Origin: an uncultured Dehalococcoidia bacterium
Lineage (GTDB): Bacteria > Chloroflexota > Dehalococcoidia > Tepidiformales > Tepidiformaceae
DNA: 6,069 nt
Direction: 5' to 3'
NCBI GenBank assembly: GCA_937954195.1
Contig: CALFYR010000521.1
Span: forward strand, 1-6,069
The notes under the pieces: model-generated
Told to the model about the DNA's origin: nothing
Database searches by the model: none
What the model saw: the letters and a program-made list of their open reading frames with translations, nothing else
Translations under genes and position numbers: made by a program
Shown: positions 1 through 5,473 of the stretch, piece after piece
Numbering within the stretch: the stretch's first letter is position 1
Layout of the letters: the number at the start of each line of letters is the position of its first letter

Positions 1-1244
1 ATCTCGGCAAGGAACTGCGCGCCGCGGCGGCCGTCGCTGACGCGATGGTCGGCGCTGAGGGCGACCTTCATGACCTTCCGGGCGACGATTTCGCCTTCGT
101 GGACGACGGGCTGATCCATGACGGAGCCGACGCCGAGGATGGCTGCCTGGGGCGGGTTGATGATGCCGATGAGCGTCTCGACACCGTAGGCCCCGAGGTT
201 GGTGATGGTGAAGGTGCCGTCGCTGTACTCGTCGGCGCGGAGGCCGCCTTCCTTCGCGCGGTTAATGAGGTCCTTCGCTTCGATGGCGATGCGGCCGAGC
301 GACTTGGCTTCGCATTCGAGCAGCGCCGGGGCGATGAGGCCCTCATCGAGCGCGATGCCGATGCAGATGTTGATGTGCTCGTTCATCTTCAGGCCGTCTT
401 CGTGGTAGGCGGCGTTGAACTTGGGATGCCGATCGAGCGCGATGGCACATGCCTTCACGACCAGGTCGTTGATGCTGACCTTCTGTTCGGGCGTGGCGGA
501 ACCGTTGATCATCTCGCGGAAGGCGAGCGCCTCGGTCATGTCGACATCGAGCGTGAGGTAGTAGTGCGGCTGGGACTGCTTGGAGAGCGTCATGCGGCGG
601 GCGATAGCCTGGCGCATGCGGGAGAGCGGAGTGACGGCGCCGGGCACCGGGCGCTGGGCGCTGGGCGCTGGTGCGGGTCGTGCAGCCGGAACGGCCGCTT
701 CTTCGGCCGGCGCTTTGGCTTCGGCGGTAGGTTTGGCTGCGCCGGAGATTGCGGCTTCGACGTCGCGGCGGAGGATGCGGCCATCGGGGCCAGACCCGGA
801 AAGGGCGGTGATATCGACCTTGTTCTCGTTGGCGATGCGCTTCGCCACAGGCGAAATGCGGATGCGTCCGTTGGCGTCGGCCGGTGCGGCCTTCGGCGCA
901 TCTTTGACGGCGGTCGCGGAGGCGGCCTGCTTTGCTTCGGGTTCGATCGCGCGGCGGGCGGGGGTTTCGGCCGGCGGCTTGCGGGTGGGCTCTTCCGCCG
1001 CCTCGGATTCTTCGCCGATGAGGGCGATGACATCGCCGACGGGGACCACGTCACCTTCGGCGGCGATCTGCTTGAGCAGGGTGCCCGACTCGTAGGCTTC
1101 GAGTTCGACGGTGGCTTTGTCGGTTTCGATCTCGGCGAGGATATCGCCGCGGGTGACCTGTTCGCCGGGTTGTTTCAGCCACTTCAGGAGGGTGCCTTCC
1201 GTCATATCGGCGCCCATCTGGGGCATGGTCACATCGAAGGCCAT
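1..1244 (-). CDS. pdhC: Dihydrolipoamide acyltransferase (E2) of a pyruvate dehydrogenase-type complex, 3' end cut by window edge
   Basis: E2 core enzyme: it moves the acyl group from E1 to CoA through a swinging lipoyl arm and forms the scaffold of the cytoplasmic complex. 414 codons are visible. Residues 1-78 are one lipoyl domain with the acceptor Lys43 in ETDKATVE. An Ala/Pro/Glu-rich linker (79-126) follows, then the peripheral subunit-binding domain (about 127-166, RISPVAKRIA and GPDGRILRRDVEAAI), a second Ala/Pro linker (167-201), and the catalytic domain from about 202, with GTFTITNLGAYG, IINPPQAAILGVG and the active-site motif DHRVSDG (His400, Asp404). Only the last dozen or so residues should lie beyond base 1. 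The ATG at 1244 is fixed by AAGGAG six bases upstream and by the lipoyl domain starting at once. It lies 3 bases after the pdhB stop, last in the operon. The second linker contains a 7-base tandem repeat. Family assignment is very firm; the acyl substrate (acetyl preferred) is inferred from the E1 genes. Confidence 0.96.
   Translation of the reverse strand, partial: MAFDVTMPQMGADMTEGTLLKWLKQPGEQVTRGDILAEIETDKATVELEAYESGTLLKQIAAEGDVVPVGDVIALIGEESEAAEEPTRKPPAETPARRAIEPEAKQAASATAVKDAPKAAPADANGRIRISPVAKRIANENKVDITALSGSGPDGRILRRDVEAAISGAAKPTAEAKAPAEEAAVPAARPAPAPSAQRPVPGAVTPLSRMRQAIARRMTLSKQSQPHYYLTLDVDMTEALAFREMINGSATPEQKVSINDLVVKACAIALDRHPKFNAAYHEDGLKMNEHINICIGIALDEGLIAPALLECEAKSLGRIAIEAKDLINRAKEGGLRADEYSDGTFTITNLGAYGVETLIGIINPPQAAILGVGSVMDQPVVHEGEIVARKVMKVALSADHRVSDGRRGAQFLAE
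651..671. repeat. Three perfect tandem copies of a 7-base unit inside the pdhC linker
   Basis: The plus strand reads GCGCTGG three times without a mismatch. On the coding strand the 21 bases exactly encode residues 192-198 of E2 (PAPSAQR) in the second Ala/Pro linker, between the subunit-binding and catalytic domains. Because the unit is 7 bases, the repeat reads through all three frames, and gain or loss of one copy would shift the frame before the catalytic domain. With only three copies it may equally be chance in a low-complexity linker. Confidence 0.9.
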
Positions 1245-1247
1245 GGG

Positions 1248-2231
1248 CTACTCCTTGAACATGCCGAGGACGGCCTCGACAACGTCTTCCTCCGAGGGGA
1301 GGGCGGCGAATTCCAGGTTGCGATTGTACGGGAGGGGCACGTCCTTGCAGGAAACGCGAGCCACGGGTGCATCGAGCCAATCGAAGGCGCGCTCCATGAT
1401 CTGGGCGGCGAGTTCGCCGCCGAAGCCGCCGAACTTCCAGGCGTCTTCGACGATGACGGCGCGATTCGTCTTCTTGACGGACTCGACGACGGTGTCCATA
1501 TCGAGCGGGCGGAGGCAGCGGAGGTCGATGACTTCGGCGCTGATTTCCTCCTGTTCTTCGAGCATGGTGGCGGCGCGGGTGGCCTGGTGGACGCTCCCGG
1601 AGTAGCCGATGAGGGTGACGTCGGTGCCTTCGCGGAGGACGTTGGCTTTGCCGAACTCGATGAGGAAGTCCGGGTCCTCGGGGACTTCGCCTTTGAGGGC
1701 GTAGTTCGCGGTGTGTTCGATAAAGATGACGGTGTTGTCGTCGCGGAAGGCGCGCTTCAGGAGGCCCTTGGCGTCGGCGGGGCTGGAGGGGCAGACGACC
1801 TTCAGACCGGGGAAGTGGGCGTAGAGGCCTTCGAGGCTGTGGCTGTGGGTGGCAGCGAGCTGGCTGCCGCCGCCGCTGGCCATGCGGATGACCATCGGGA
1901 CGTTTAGCTGGCCGTTGGACATGTGGTAGAGCTTCGCGGCCGTGTTCACGATCTGGTCGAGGGCGAGGAAGCTGAAGTTGATGGTCATGAGTTCGACCAT
2001 GGGACGGAGGCCGCCGAGGGCGGCGCCAATGCCGGCGCCAACGATGCCGGATTCGGCGATCGGCGTATCGATGACGCGCTCTTCGCCGAACTCCTCCAGG
2101 AGGCCCTTGGTGACGGCGTAGGAGCCGCCATAGAGGCCGATATCCTCGCCCATGAGGAAGACCTTCTCATCGCGGAGCATCTCCTCGCGGAGCGCCTCGC
2201 GGAGTGCGTCGCGCAGGCGCATCTCAGCCAT
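1248..2231 (-). CDS. pdhB: Pyruvate dehydrogenase-type E1 component, beta subunit
   Basis: Beta subunit of the thiamine diphosphate-dependent alpha2beta2 E1, which decarboxylates a 2-oxo acid and acylates the E2 lipoyl group. The protein is 327 residues, the usual family length. The N-terminal pyrimidine-binding transketolase domain (about 4-178) has GEDIGLYGGSYAVTKGLL, TPIAESG with Glu60 at the position of the glutamate that activates the cofactor aminopyrimidine, and ATHSHS with His129 at the conserved active-site histidine. The C-terminal transketolase domain (about 195-318) includes DLRCLRPLD and VIVEDAWKFGGFG. An upstream in-frame start at 2318 would add 29 residues unlike the family and lie deep in pdhA. 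The ATG at 2231 has AAGGAG at a 7-base spacing, so it was chosen; it overlaps pdhA by 8 bases. KGEVPEDP is the sort of sequence seen in both pyruvate and acetoin E1 beta proteins, so the substrate is not settled by this subunit. Confidence 0.95.
   Translation of the reverse strand: MAEMRLRDALREALREEMLRDEKVFLMGEDIGLYGGSYAVTKGLLEEFGEERVIDTPIAESGIVGAGIGAALGGLRPMVELMTINFSFLALDQIVNTAAKLYHMSNGQLNVPMVIRMASGGGSQLAATHSHSLEGLYAHFPGLKVVCPSSPADAKGLLKRAFRDDNTVIFIEHTANYALKGEVPEDPDFLIEFGKANVLREGTDVTLIGYSGSVHQATRAATMLEEQEEISAEVIDLRCLRPLDMDTVVESVKKTNRAVIVEDAWKFGGFGGELAAQIMERAFDWLDAPVARVSCKDVPLPYNRNLEFAALPSEEDVVEAVLGMFKE
1251..1256 (-). promoter_or_regulatory. Ribosome-binding site of pdhC
   Basis: AAGGAG on the minus strand, six bases before the pdhC ATG. 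It is made of the last two sense codons of pdhB (Lys-Glu, in GMFKE) followed directly by the TAG stop. It fixes the pdhC start and ties its translation to the end of pdhB. Confidence 0.9.
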
Positions 2232-3222
2232 TGGCGGGCTCCTTGTAGAGGTGATCGAAGAGGGTATCGATCCCGGGCTGGGGGCTCTCTTCGGAGAACT
2301 GGACGGCTTCGTCGACAACCTGTTCGACGCGGTCGGTGAGTTCCTGGAAGCGGGCCTCGTCGAGGTAGCCGGCTTCTTCCATCTGGCCCTTGAGCTTCAC
2401 GATGCAGTCACGGGCGCGCATCTTCTCGATTTCGTCCTTGAGCCGGTAGAGCTCGGGGTCGGCCATGGAGTGACCGCGGTAGCGGTACGTCATCGCTTCG
2501 ATGAAGTAGGGGCCATTGCCGGTGCGGCAGTGTTCGACGGCTTTCTTCGTGGCTTCGTGGACGGCGAGCACGTCCATGCCATCCACGGAGACGGCGGGCA
2601 TGTTGTAGGCGGCGGCGAGTTTGGGGATCTCGGTGGAGAGCGATTCGTGGAAGGGGACGCCCATACCGTAGAGGTTGTTTTCGCAGAAGAAGATGACGGG
2701 CGTCTTCCAGAGCACGGAGAGGTTGAGCGCCTCGTGGAATTCGCCTTCGCCCACGCTGCCATCGCCGAAGATGCAGAGCGTGACGAAGTTCTCTTTCTTC
2801 ATGTTGGAGGCCATGCCGAGACCGACGGCGACAGGAAGGTGGGCGGTGACGATGGCGTAGCCGCCGAGGAAGCCCTTTTCGACGTCGTAGAGGTGCATGG
2901 AGCCGCCGCGGCCGCCGGAAACGCCGGTGGCCTTGCCGTAGAGCTCGGCCATGACCCGGTTGGGATCGAGGCCGCGAGCGAGGGCGTGGCCGTGGTCGCG
3001 GTAGTGCGTGAGGATCTTGTCCTTGTCCTCGAGGCAGGCGATGGAGCCGACGGCGCACGCTTCCTGGCCGGTATAGAGGTGGAGGAAGCCGCGGATTTTG
3101 CCCTTGGTGTAGAGCTCGCCGCACTTCTCTTCGAAGCGGCGGATGAGCATCATCTCGTAGAGGAACTTGCCCAGCTGTTCGGCCCCGAGGTCCGTGCTGG
3201 AAAGGCTGGTTTCGGTGGTCAC
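2224..3222 (-). CDS. pdhA: Pyruvate dehydrogenase-type E1 component, alpha subunit
   Basis: Alpha subunit of E1, binding the diphosphate end of thiamine diphosphate and carrying out decarboxylation with the beta subunit. The protein is 332 residues, normal for bacterial two-subunit E1. Visible landmarks are RRFEEKCGELYTKGKIRGF (28-46), HYRDHGHALARG (73-84), GGRGGSMHLYD (103-113), the thiamine diphosphate motif running from GDG at 153-155 to NN at 182-183, and the mobile loop YRYRGHSMADPELYR (246-260). HYRDHGH and RYRGHSM fit pyruvate (or acetoin) rather than branched-chain E1; this is family knowledge, not proof. The start is GTG at 3222, with AAGGAG ten bases upstream (3233-3238). It overlaps the lpdA stop by 4 bases (GTGA), which points to coupled translation. 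The last codons, Lys-Glu in YKEPANG, also supply the AAGGAG site for pdhB. Confidence 0.95.
   Translation of the reverse strand: MTTETSLSSTDLGAEQLGKFLYEMMLIRRFEEKCGELYTKGKIRGFLHLYTGQEACAVGSIACLEDKDKILTHYRDHGHALARGLDPNRVMAELYGKATGVSGGRGGSMHLYDVEKGFLGGYAIVTAHLPVAVGLGMASNMKKENFVTLCIFGDGSVGEGEFHEALNLSVLWKTPVIFFCENNLYGMGVPFHESLSTEIPKLAAAYNMPAVSVDGMDVLAVHEATKKAVEHCRTGNGPYFIEAMTYRYRGHSMADPELYRLKDEIEKMRARDCIVKLKGQMEEAGYLDEARFQELTDRVEQVVDEAVQFSEESPQPGIDTLFDHLYKEPANG
2239..2244 (-). promoter_or_regulatory. Ribosome-binding site of pdhB
   Basis: AAGGAG on the minus strand, seven bases before ATG 2231 and inside the last codons of pdhA (Lys-Glu in YKEPANG). It decides the start against the in-frame upstream ATG at 2318 and the ATG at 2222. 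Confidence 0.9.
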
Positions 3223-4640
3223 CGTGCGGCTGCTCCTTGTCCCGAAGCGCGGCGGCGGGCGATGTGGATGGCTTCTCCATCGACGGCCAGCGCGGCTTCT
3301 TTGATGGCCTCGGCGAGGGTGGGGTGCGCGTGCACCGCGAACCCGACTTCGACGGTCGTCGCTTCGAGGAGCGCGATCATCGAAGCCTCACCGAGGAGGT
3401 CGTTCACGTCGTATCCGATCATGTGGATGCCGAGCACCTGTCCGGTGGCGGTATCGGCGATGACTTTGACGAAGCCTTCGGTATGCCCGGAGGCGACGGC
3501 GCGACCGAGCGCGGTCAGGGGGAAGCGCCCGGTTTTGACGGTGTAGCCCGCATCCTTCGCCTGCTGCTCGGTGTAGCCGACTGAGCCGATCTGGGGCTGG
3601 CAGAAGGTGGCGCGCGGCATTTGGATGTAGTCGAGCGGTGTTGTGTCTTTGCCGGCGATGGCTTCGGCGGCGGTAACGCCCTGCTGCATGGCGACGTGGG
3701 CGAGCATGAGCTTCCCGGTCACATCGCCGACGGCGTAAACGGAGGGTGCGCTCGTGCGCATCTGCTCATCGATCTCGATGAACCCGCGTTCGGACGTCTT
3801 GACGCCGGCGGCGTCGAGGTTCAGGGAATCGGTTTTCGGAACGAAGCCGATGGCCACGAGCACGGTGTCGGCCTCAAGGGTCTTGCTGCCGTCTGCGCCG
3901 CTGACGGTTACCGTGGCGGTCGCACCGTCGACCGAAACCGACTCGACTTTCGTTTTCACGAGGCATTCGATGCCGCGCGCTTCGAAGGAGCGCTTGAGCT
4001 GGCGGCCGATATCGGGGTCTTCGAGCGGCACCAGGCTATCGAGAAGTTCGACGATGGTGACCTGCGAACCGTAGCTCGCCCAGGTGTGCGCAAATTCGAC
4101 GCCGACGGGCCCGGCGCCGATGACGATGGCTCGCTTCGGTGCTTCTCGCCCTTCGAGGGCCTCGCGGCTGGTGAGGACGACCTTGCCATCGGGTTCGATA
4201 CCGGGCAGGTTGCGGGTGGCAACGCCCGCGGAGATGACGATGTTCTTCGCCTGGTAGTCTTCGTTGCCCGCGGTGAGGGTGTTCGCATCCTTGAAGGAGG
4301 CATGGGCCTGGACGACGGTGACGCCGTTTTCTTTCAGGAGTCCTTCGACGCCGCCGACGATGCGGTCGACGACCTGGCGGGAGCGGTCGATTGCGGCGCC
4401 GAAATCAAAGGTGACCTTCTCCGCACCCTGGAGGCCCCATTCGGCGCCATCGCGAACGTAGTTGACGACGTCGGCGTTCTTGAGGAGCGCCTTGGAGGGG
4501 ATGCAGCCCCAGTTGAGGCAGAGGCCGCCGACGCGCTCTTTTTCGAAGAGGACGACGTTGAGCCCAAGCTGTGCTGCCCGTATTGCTGCGACGTACCCGC
4601 CGGGGCCGCCGCCGATCACTGCGATATCGTATTCAGCCAT
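3219..4640 (-). CDS. lpdA: Dihydrolipoyl dehydrogenase (E3)
   Basis: FAD-dependent E3 that reoxidises the dihydrolipoyl arm of E2 and reduces NAD+. The protein is 473 residues, full family length. In order: the FAD dinucleotide fold IGGGPGGYVAAIRAAQLG (9-26), the redox-active disulfide GGLCLNWGCIPSK (Cys41, Cys46), the NAD-binding fold VIGAGPVGVEFA (173-184), the second FAD motif VYAVGDVTGKLMLAH (301-315), and the C-terminal dimerisation domain with AHPTLAE holding the catalytic His439-Glu444 pair. All key residues are present. ATFCQPQIGSVG (345-356) resembles the mycobacterial E3 version from memory rather than the commoner TxPE form. ATG at 4640 has AGGAG six bases upstream, inside the loop of a predicted hairpin. 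It is the first gene of the operon, which is unusual because E3 is commonly last or elsewhere. Being joined to E1/E2 it is presumably their dedicated E3, though it may also serve other lipoyl enzymes. Confidence 0.97.
   Translation of the reverse strand: MAEYDIAVIGGGPGGYVAAIRAAQLGLNVVLFEKERVGGLCLNWGCIPSKALLKNADVVNYVRDGAEWGLQGAEKVTFDFGAAIDRSRQVVDRIVGGVEGLLKENGVTVVQAHASFKDANTLTAGNEDYQAKNIVISAGVATRNLPGIEPDGKVVLTSREALEGREAPKRAIVIGAGPVGVEFAHTWASYGSQVTIVELLDSLVPLEDPDIGRQLKRSFEARGIECLVKTKVESVSVDGATATVTVSGADGSKTLEADTVLVAIGFVPKTDSLNLDAAGVKTSERGFIEIDEQMRTSAPSVYAVGDVTGKLMLAHVAMQQGVTAAEAIAGKDTTPLDYIQMPRATFCQPQIGSVGYTEQQAKDAGYTVKTGRFPLTALGRAVASGHTEGFVKVIADTATGQVLGIHMIGYDVNDLLGEASMIALLEATTVEVGFAVHAHPTLAEAIKEAALAVDGEAIHIARRRASGQGAAAR
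3233..3238 (-). promoter_or_regulatory. Ribosome-binding site of pdhA
   Basis: AAGGAG on the minus strand, ten bases before the GTG start at 3222 and within the last codons of lpdA. The spacing is slightly long, but it supports the non-ATG start, which overlaps the lpdA stop as GTGA. Confidence 0.8.
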
Positions 4641-4677
4641 AGTCTGCTCCTAGACTACCATAGGCAAAACCGTATGG
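4637..4677 (-). promoter_or_regulatory. Structured leader of lpdA: two abutting hairpins around the ribosome-binding site
   Basis: On the minus strand, 4657-4640 reads TAGTCT-AGGAGC-AGACTA: a perfect 6-bp stem whose 6-base loop holds the AGGAG ribosome-binding site (4651-4647), and whose 3' arm ends on the A of the lpdA ATG; a G-U pair would extend it by one. Directly upstream, 4677-4658 forms CCATA-(C bulge)-GG, loop TTTTG, CC-TATGG. The CCATA arm can also pair with the identical TATGG at 4641-4637, which includes the start codon, so two exclusive folds are possible. The inverted repeats are seen directly; a regulatory role is inference, and no poly-U run suggests an intrinsic terminator. 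Confidence 0.5.
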
Positions 4678-4699
4678 CTCGGCGCATCAGCAGATTCAA
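4671..4699 (-). promoter_or_regulatory. Weak candidate promoter for the lpdA operon
   Basis: TTGAAT (4699-4694, minus strand) is a 4-of-6 match to a -35 box, and 17 bases downstream lies CATACG (4676-4671), only a 3-of-6 match to a -10 box. The -35 box overlaps the edge of the dyad at 4699-4714. An alternative -10, TATGGT at 4662-4657, has no partner. The operon must start somewhere in or before this 124-base gap, but this call is tentative. Confidence 0.2.
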
Positions 4700-4715
4700 T
4701 TGGTCCCATCCAATG
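4698..4715. promoter_or_regulatory. Candidate operator dyad upstream of lpdA (ATTGG-N6-CCAAT)
   Basis: ATTGG (4699-4703) and CCAAT (4710-4714) form a perfect 5-base dyad with a 6-base spacer, 59 to 75 bases upstream of the lpdA start. The left part, AATTGGT, matches the half-site of the PdhR operator known from gammaproteobacterial pdh operons (AATTGGT-N3-ACCAATT), but the right half is offset by one base. Binding by a GntR-family regulator is only a suggestion; no regulator gene is in view. Confidence 0.3.
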
Positions 4716-4764
4716 TCGCCGAAACTGCGGGGCTTGTCTACGCGGGAACCGGAGCATTTGCGGA

Positions 4765-5403
4765 TCAGGCCGCGGGCCGACGGATGATGGTCATTGCATG
4801 GGTACGGAGCGGCGGAAGGGCGGCGAGCGGCCCGTAGAGCCACGGCGCCAGGGAAGTGGCACGGCGGGCTATGGGCGGAGCGAGCGTGATCGAGCGGGTG
4901 AGCATCCGGCAGCCGGGGAACCAGCGCTGAAGGTCCGACCTGGTGACCGGATGGACGTTGGCGTTGGAGCGGCTCTTGCGGCGCATGTCGTAGACGAGGA
5001 TGAGCCCGCCCGGCCGGGTGATTCGCAGCAGTTCGCTGGCGATACCGGCCGCAACCTCTTCATCCGGCACCGACGAAAAGAGCGTGAAGGCGAGCGCGAG
5101 GTCGAACGAGCTGTCCGGTTCGGGAACGGCATCGGCGCTGCCGCGGTGGACCCGGATGTTTGGGGAGAGCGCGTTGTGTTCGCGGACGGCGACATCGGAG
5201 AGGTCCATGCCCGCGAGGTTTTCGGGGCGCGCGCCCCACTGGAGGAACTGGCGGAGGTTGTAGCCGCTGGAACAGCCGGCTTCGAAGACTCGGAGTTCGC
5301 GGAGGTGGTCCCACCCGCTTTTTCGGAGGAGGCCCAGGATGAAGCGCTCTCGCTCCTGCACCATGGCAAGGTTGCCCGGGAGGAGGATGGAGTAATCGGC
5401 CAT
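4765..5403 (-). CDS. Class I SAM-dependent methyltransferase, substrate unknown
   Basis: Small cytoplasmic-looking methyltransferase of 212 residues. The SAM-binding motif I is VFEAGCSSGYNL (39-50), with acidic Asp67 in AGMDLSD as the likely ribose-binding residue. A motif around FDLALAFTLFSSVPDEE (100-116) and the RPGGLILVYDMR strand (130-141) complete a methyltransferase type 11 fold. The C-terminal part, with LTLAPP-like ITLAPPIARR (172-181) and a Leu/Pro-rich end PLAALPPLRTHAM, resembles, from memory, methyltransferases often found near polysaccharide or glycosyltransferase genes, but no such genes are visible here. The start is uncertain: ATG at 5403 was chosen, but a GTG at 5412 adds three residues and neither has a clear Shine-Dalgarno sequence. 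It is on the same strand as lpdA, 124 bases upstream; the gap and the leader structures there suggest it is not part of the dehydrogenase operon, but read-through cannot be excluded. Confidence 0.85.
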   Translation of the reverse strand: MADYSILLPGNLAMVQERERFILGLLRKSGWDHLRELRVFEAGCSSGYNLRQFLQWGARPENLAGMDLSDVAVREHNALSPNIRVHRGSADAVPEPDSSFDLALAFTLFSSVPDEEVAAGIASELLRITRPGGLILVYDMRRKSRSNANVHPVTRSDLQRWFPGCRMLTRSITLAPPIARRATSLAPWLYGPLAALPPLRTHAMTIIRRPAA

Positions 5404-5473
5404 GGGGGCCACTGTAGAGGCGGCGGCAGGCGAGCGGAAGGACTATGATTCGTGCCATTCGCGGAGGGCAGGC
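5404..5473. promoter_or_regulatory. Divergent intergenic region between the methyltransferase and the aminotransferase
   Basis: About 70 bases that should hold promoters for both flanking genes. The plus strand has TATGAT (5444-5449), a 5-of-6 match to a -10 box about 25 bases before the aminotransferase ATG, without a recognisable -35. On the minus strand CATAGT (5447-5442) overlaps it and TACAGT (5416-5411) touches the alternative GTG start. The aminotransferase ribosome-binding site GGAGG is at 5463-5467. The short direct repeat ATTCG occurs at 5448-5452 and 5457-5461. Confidence 0.35.

Noticed and set aside
45..1907. A 620-codon open frame on the plus strand
   Set aside because: It lies exactly antisense to pdhC and pdhB, which have full family motifs. 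Its translation is Gly/Asp/Glu-rich low-complexity with no recognisable domain; such frames are expected opposite GC-rich genes.
2232..2318. N-terminal extension of pdhB by 29 residues
   Set aside because: The extra residues are Ser/Pro-rich, unlike the family, lie inside pdhA, and have no better ribosome-binding site than ATG 2231.
2152..3546. A 464-codon open frame on the plus strand
   Set aside because: Antisense to pdhB, pdhA and lpdA across three real genes, with biased composition and no domain.
4715..4764. Possible terminator after the methyltransferase
   Set aside because: No convincing GC-rich stem followed by a T run on the minus strand; a GCC/GGC pairing across about 13 bases is too weak to report.
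3621..4787. A 388-codon open frame on the plus strand
   Set aside because: Antisense to lpdA and running through its leader; composition is typical of a shadow frame.
4655..4843. A 62-codon minus-strand frame between the methyltransferase and lpdA
   Set aside because: It overlaps the methyltransferase end out of frame, is Arg-rich without motifs, and covers the structured leader.
4798..5448. A 216-codon open frame on the plus strand opposite the methyltransferase
   Set aside because: The minus-strand frame has clear SAM-binding motifs; this one has none and is rich in Arg, Gly and Glu.
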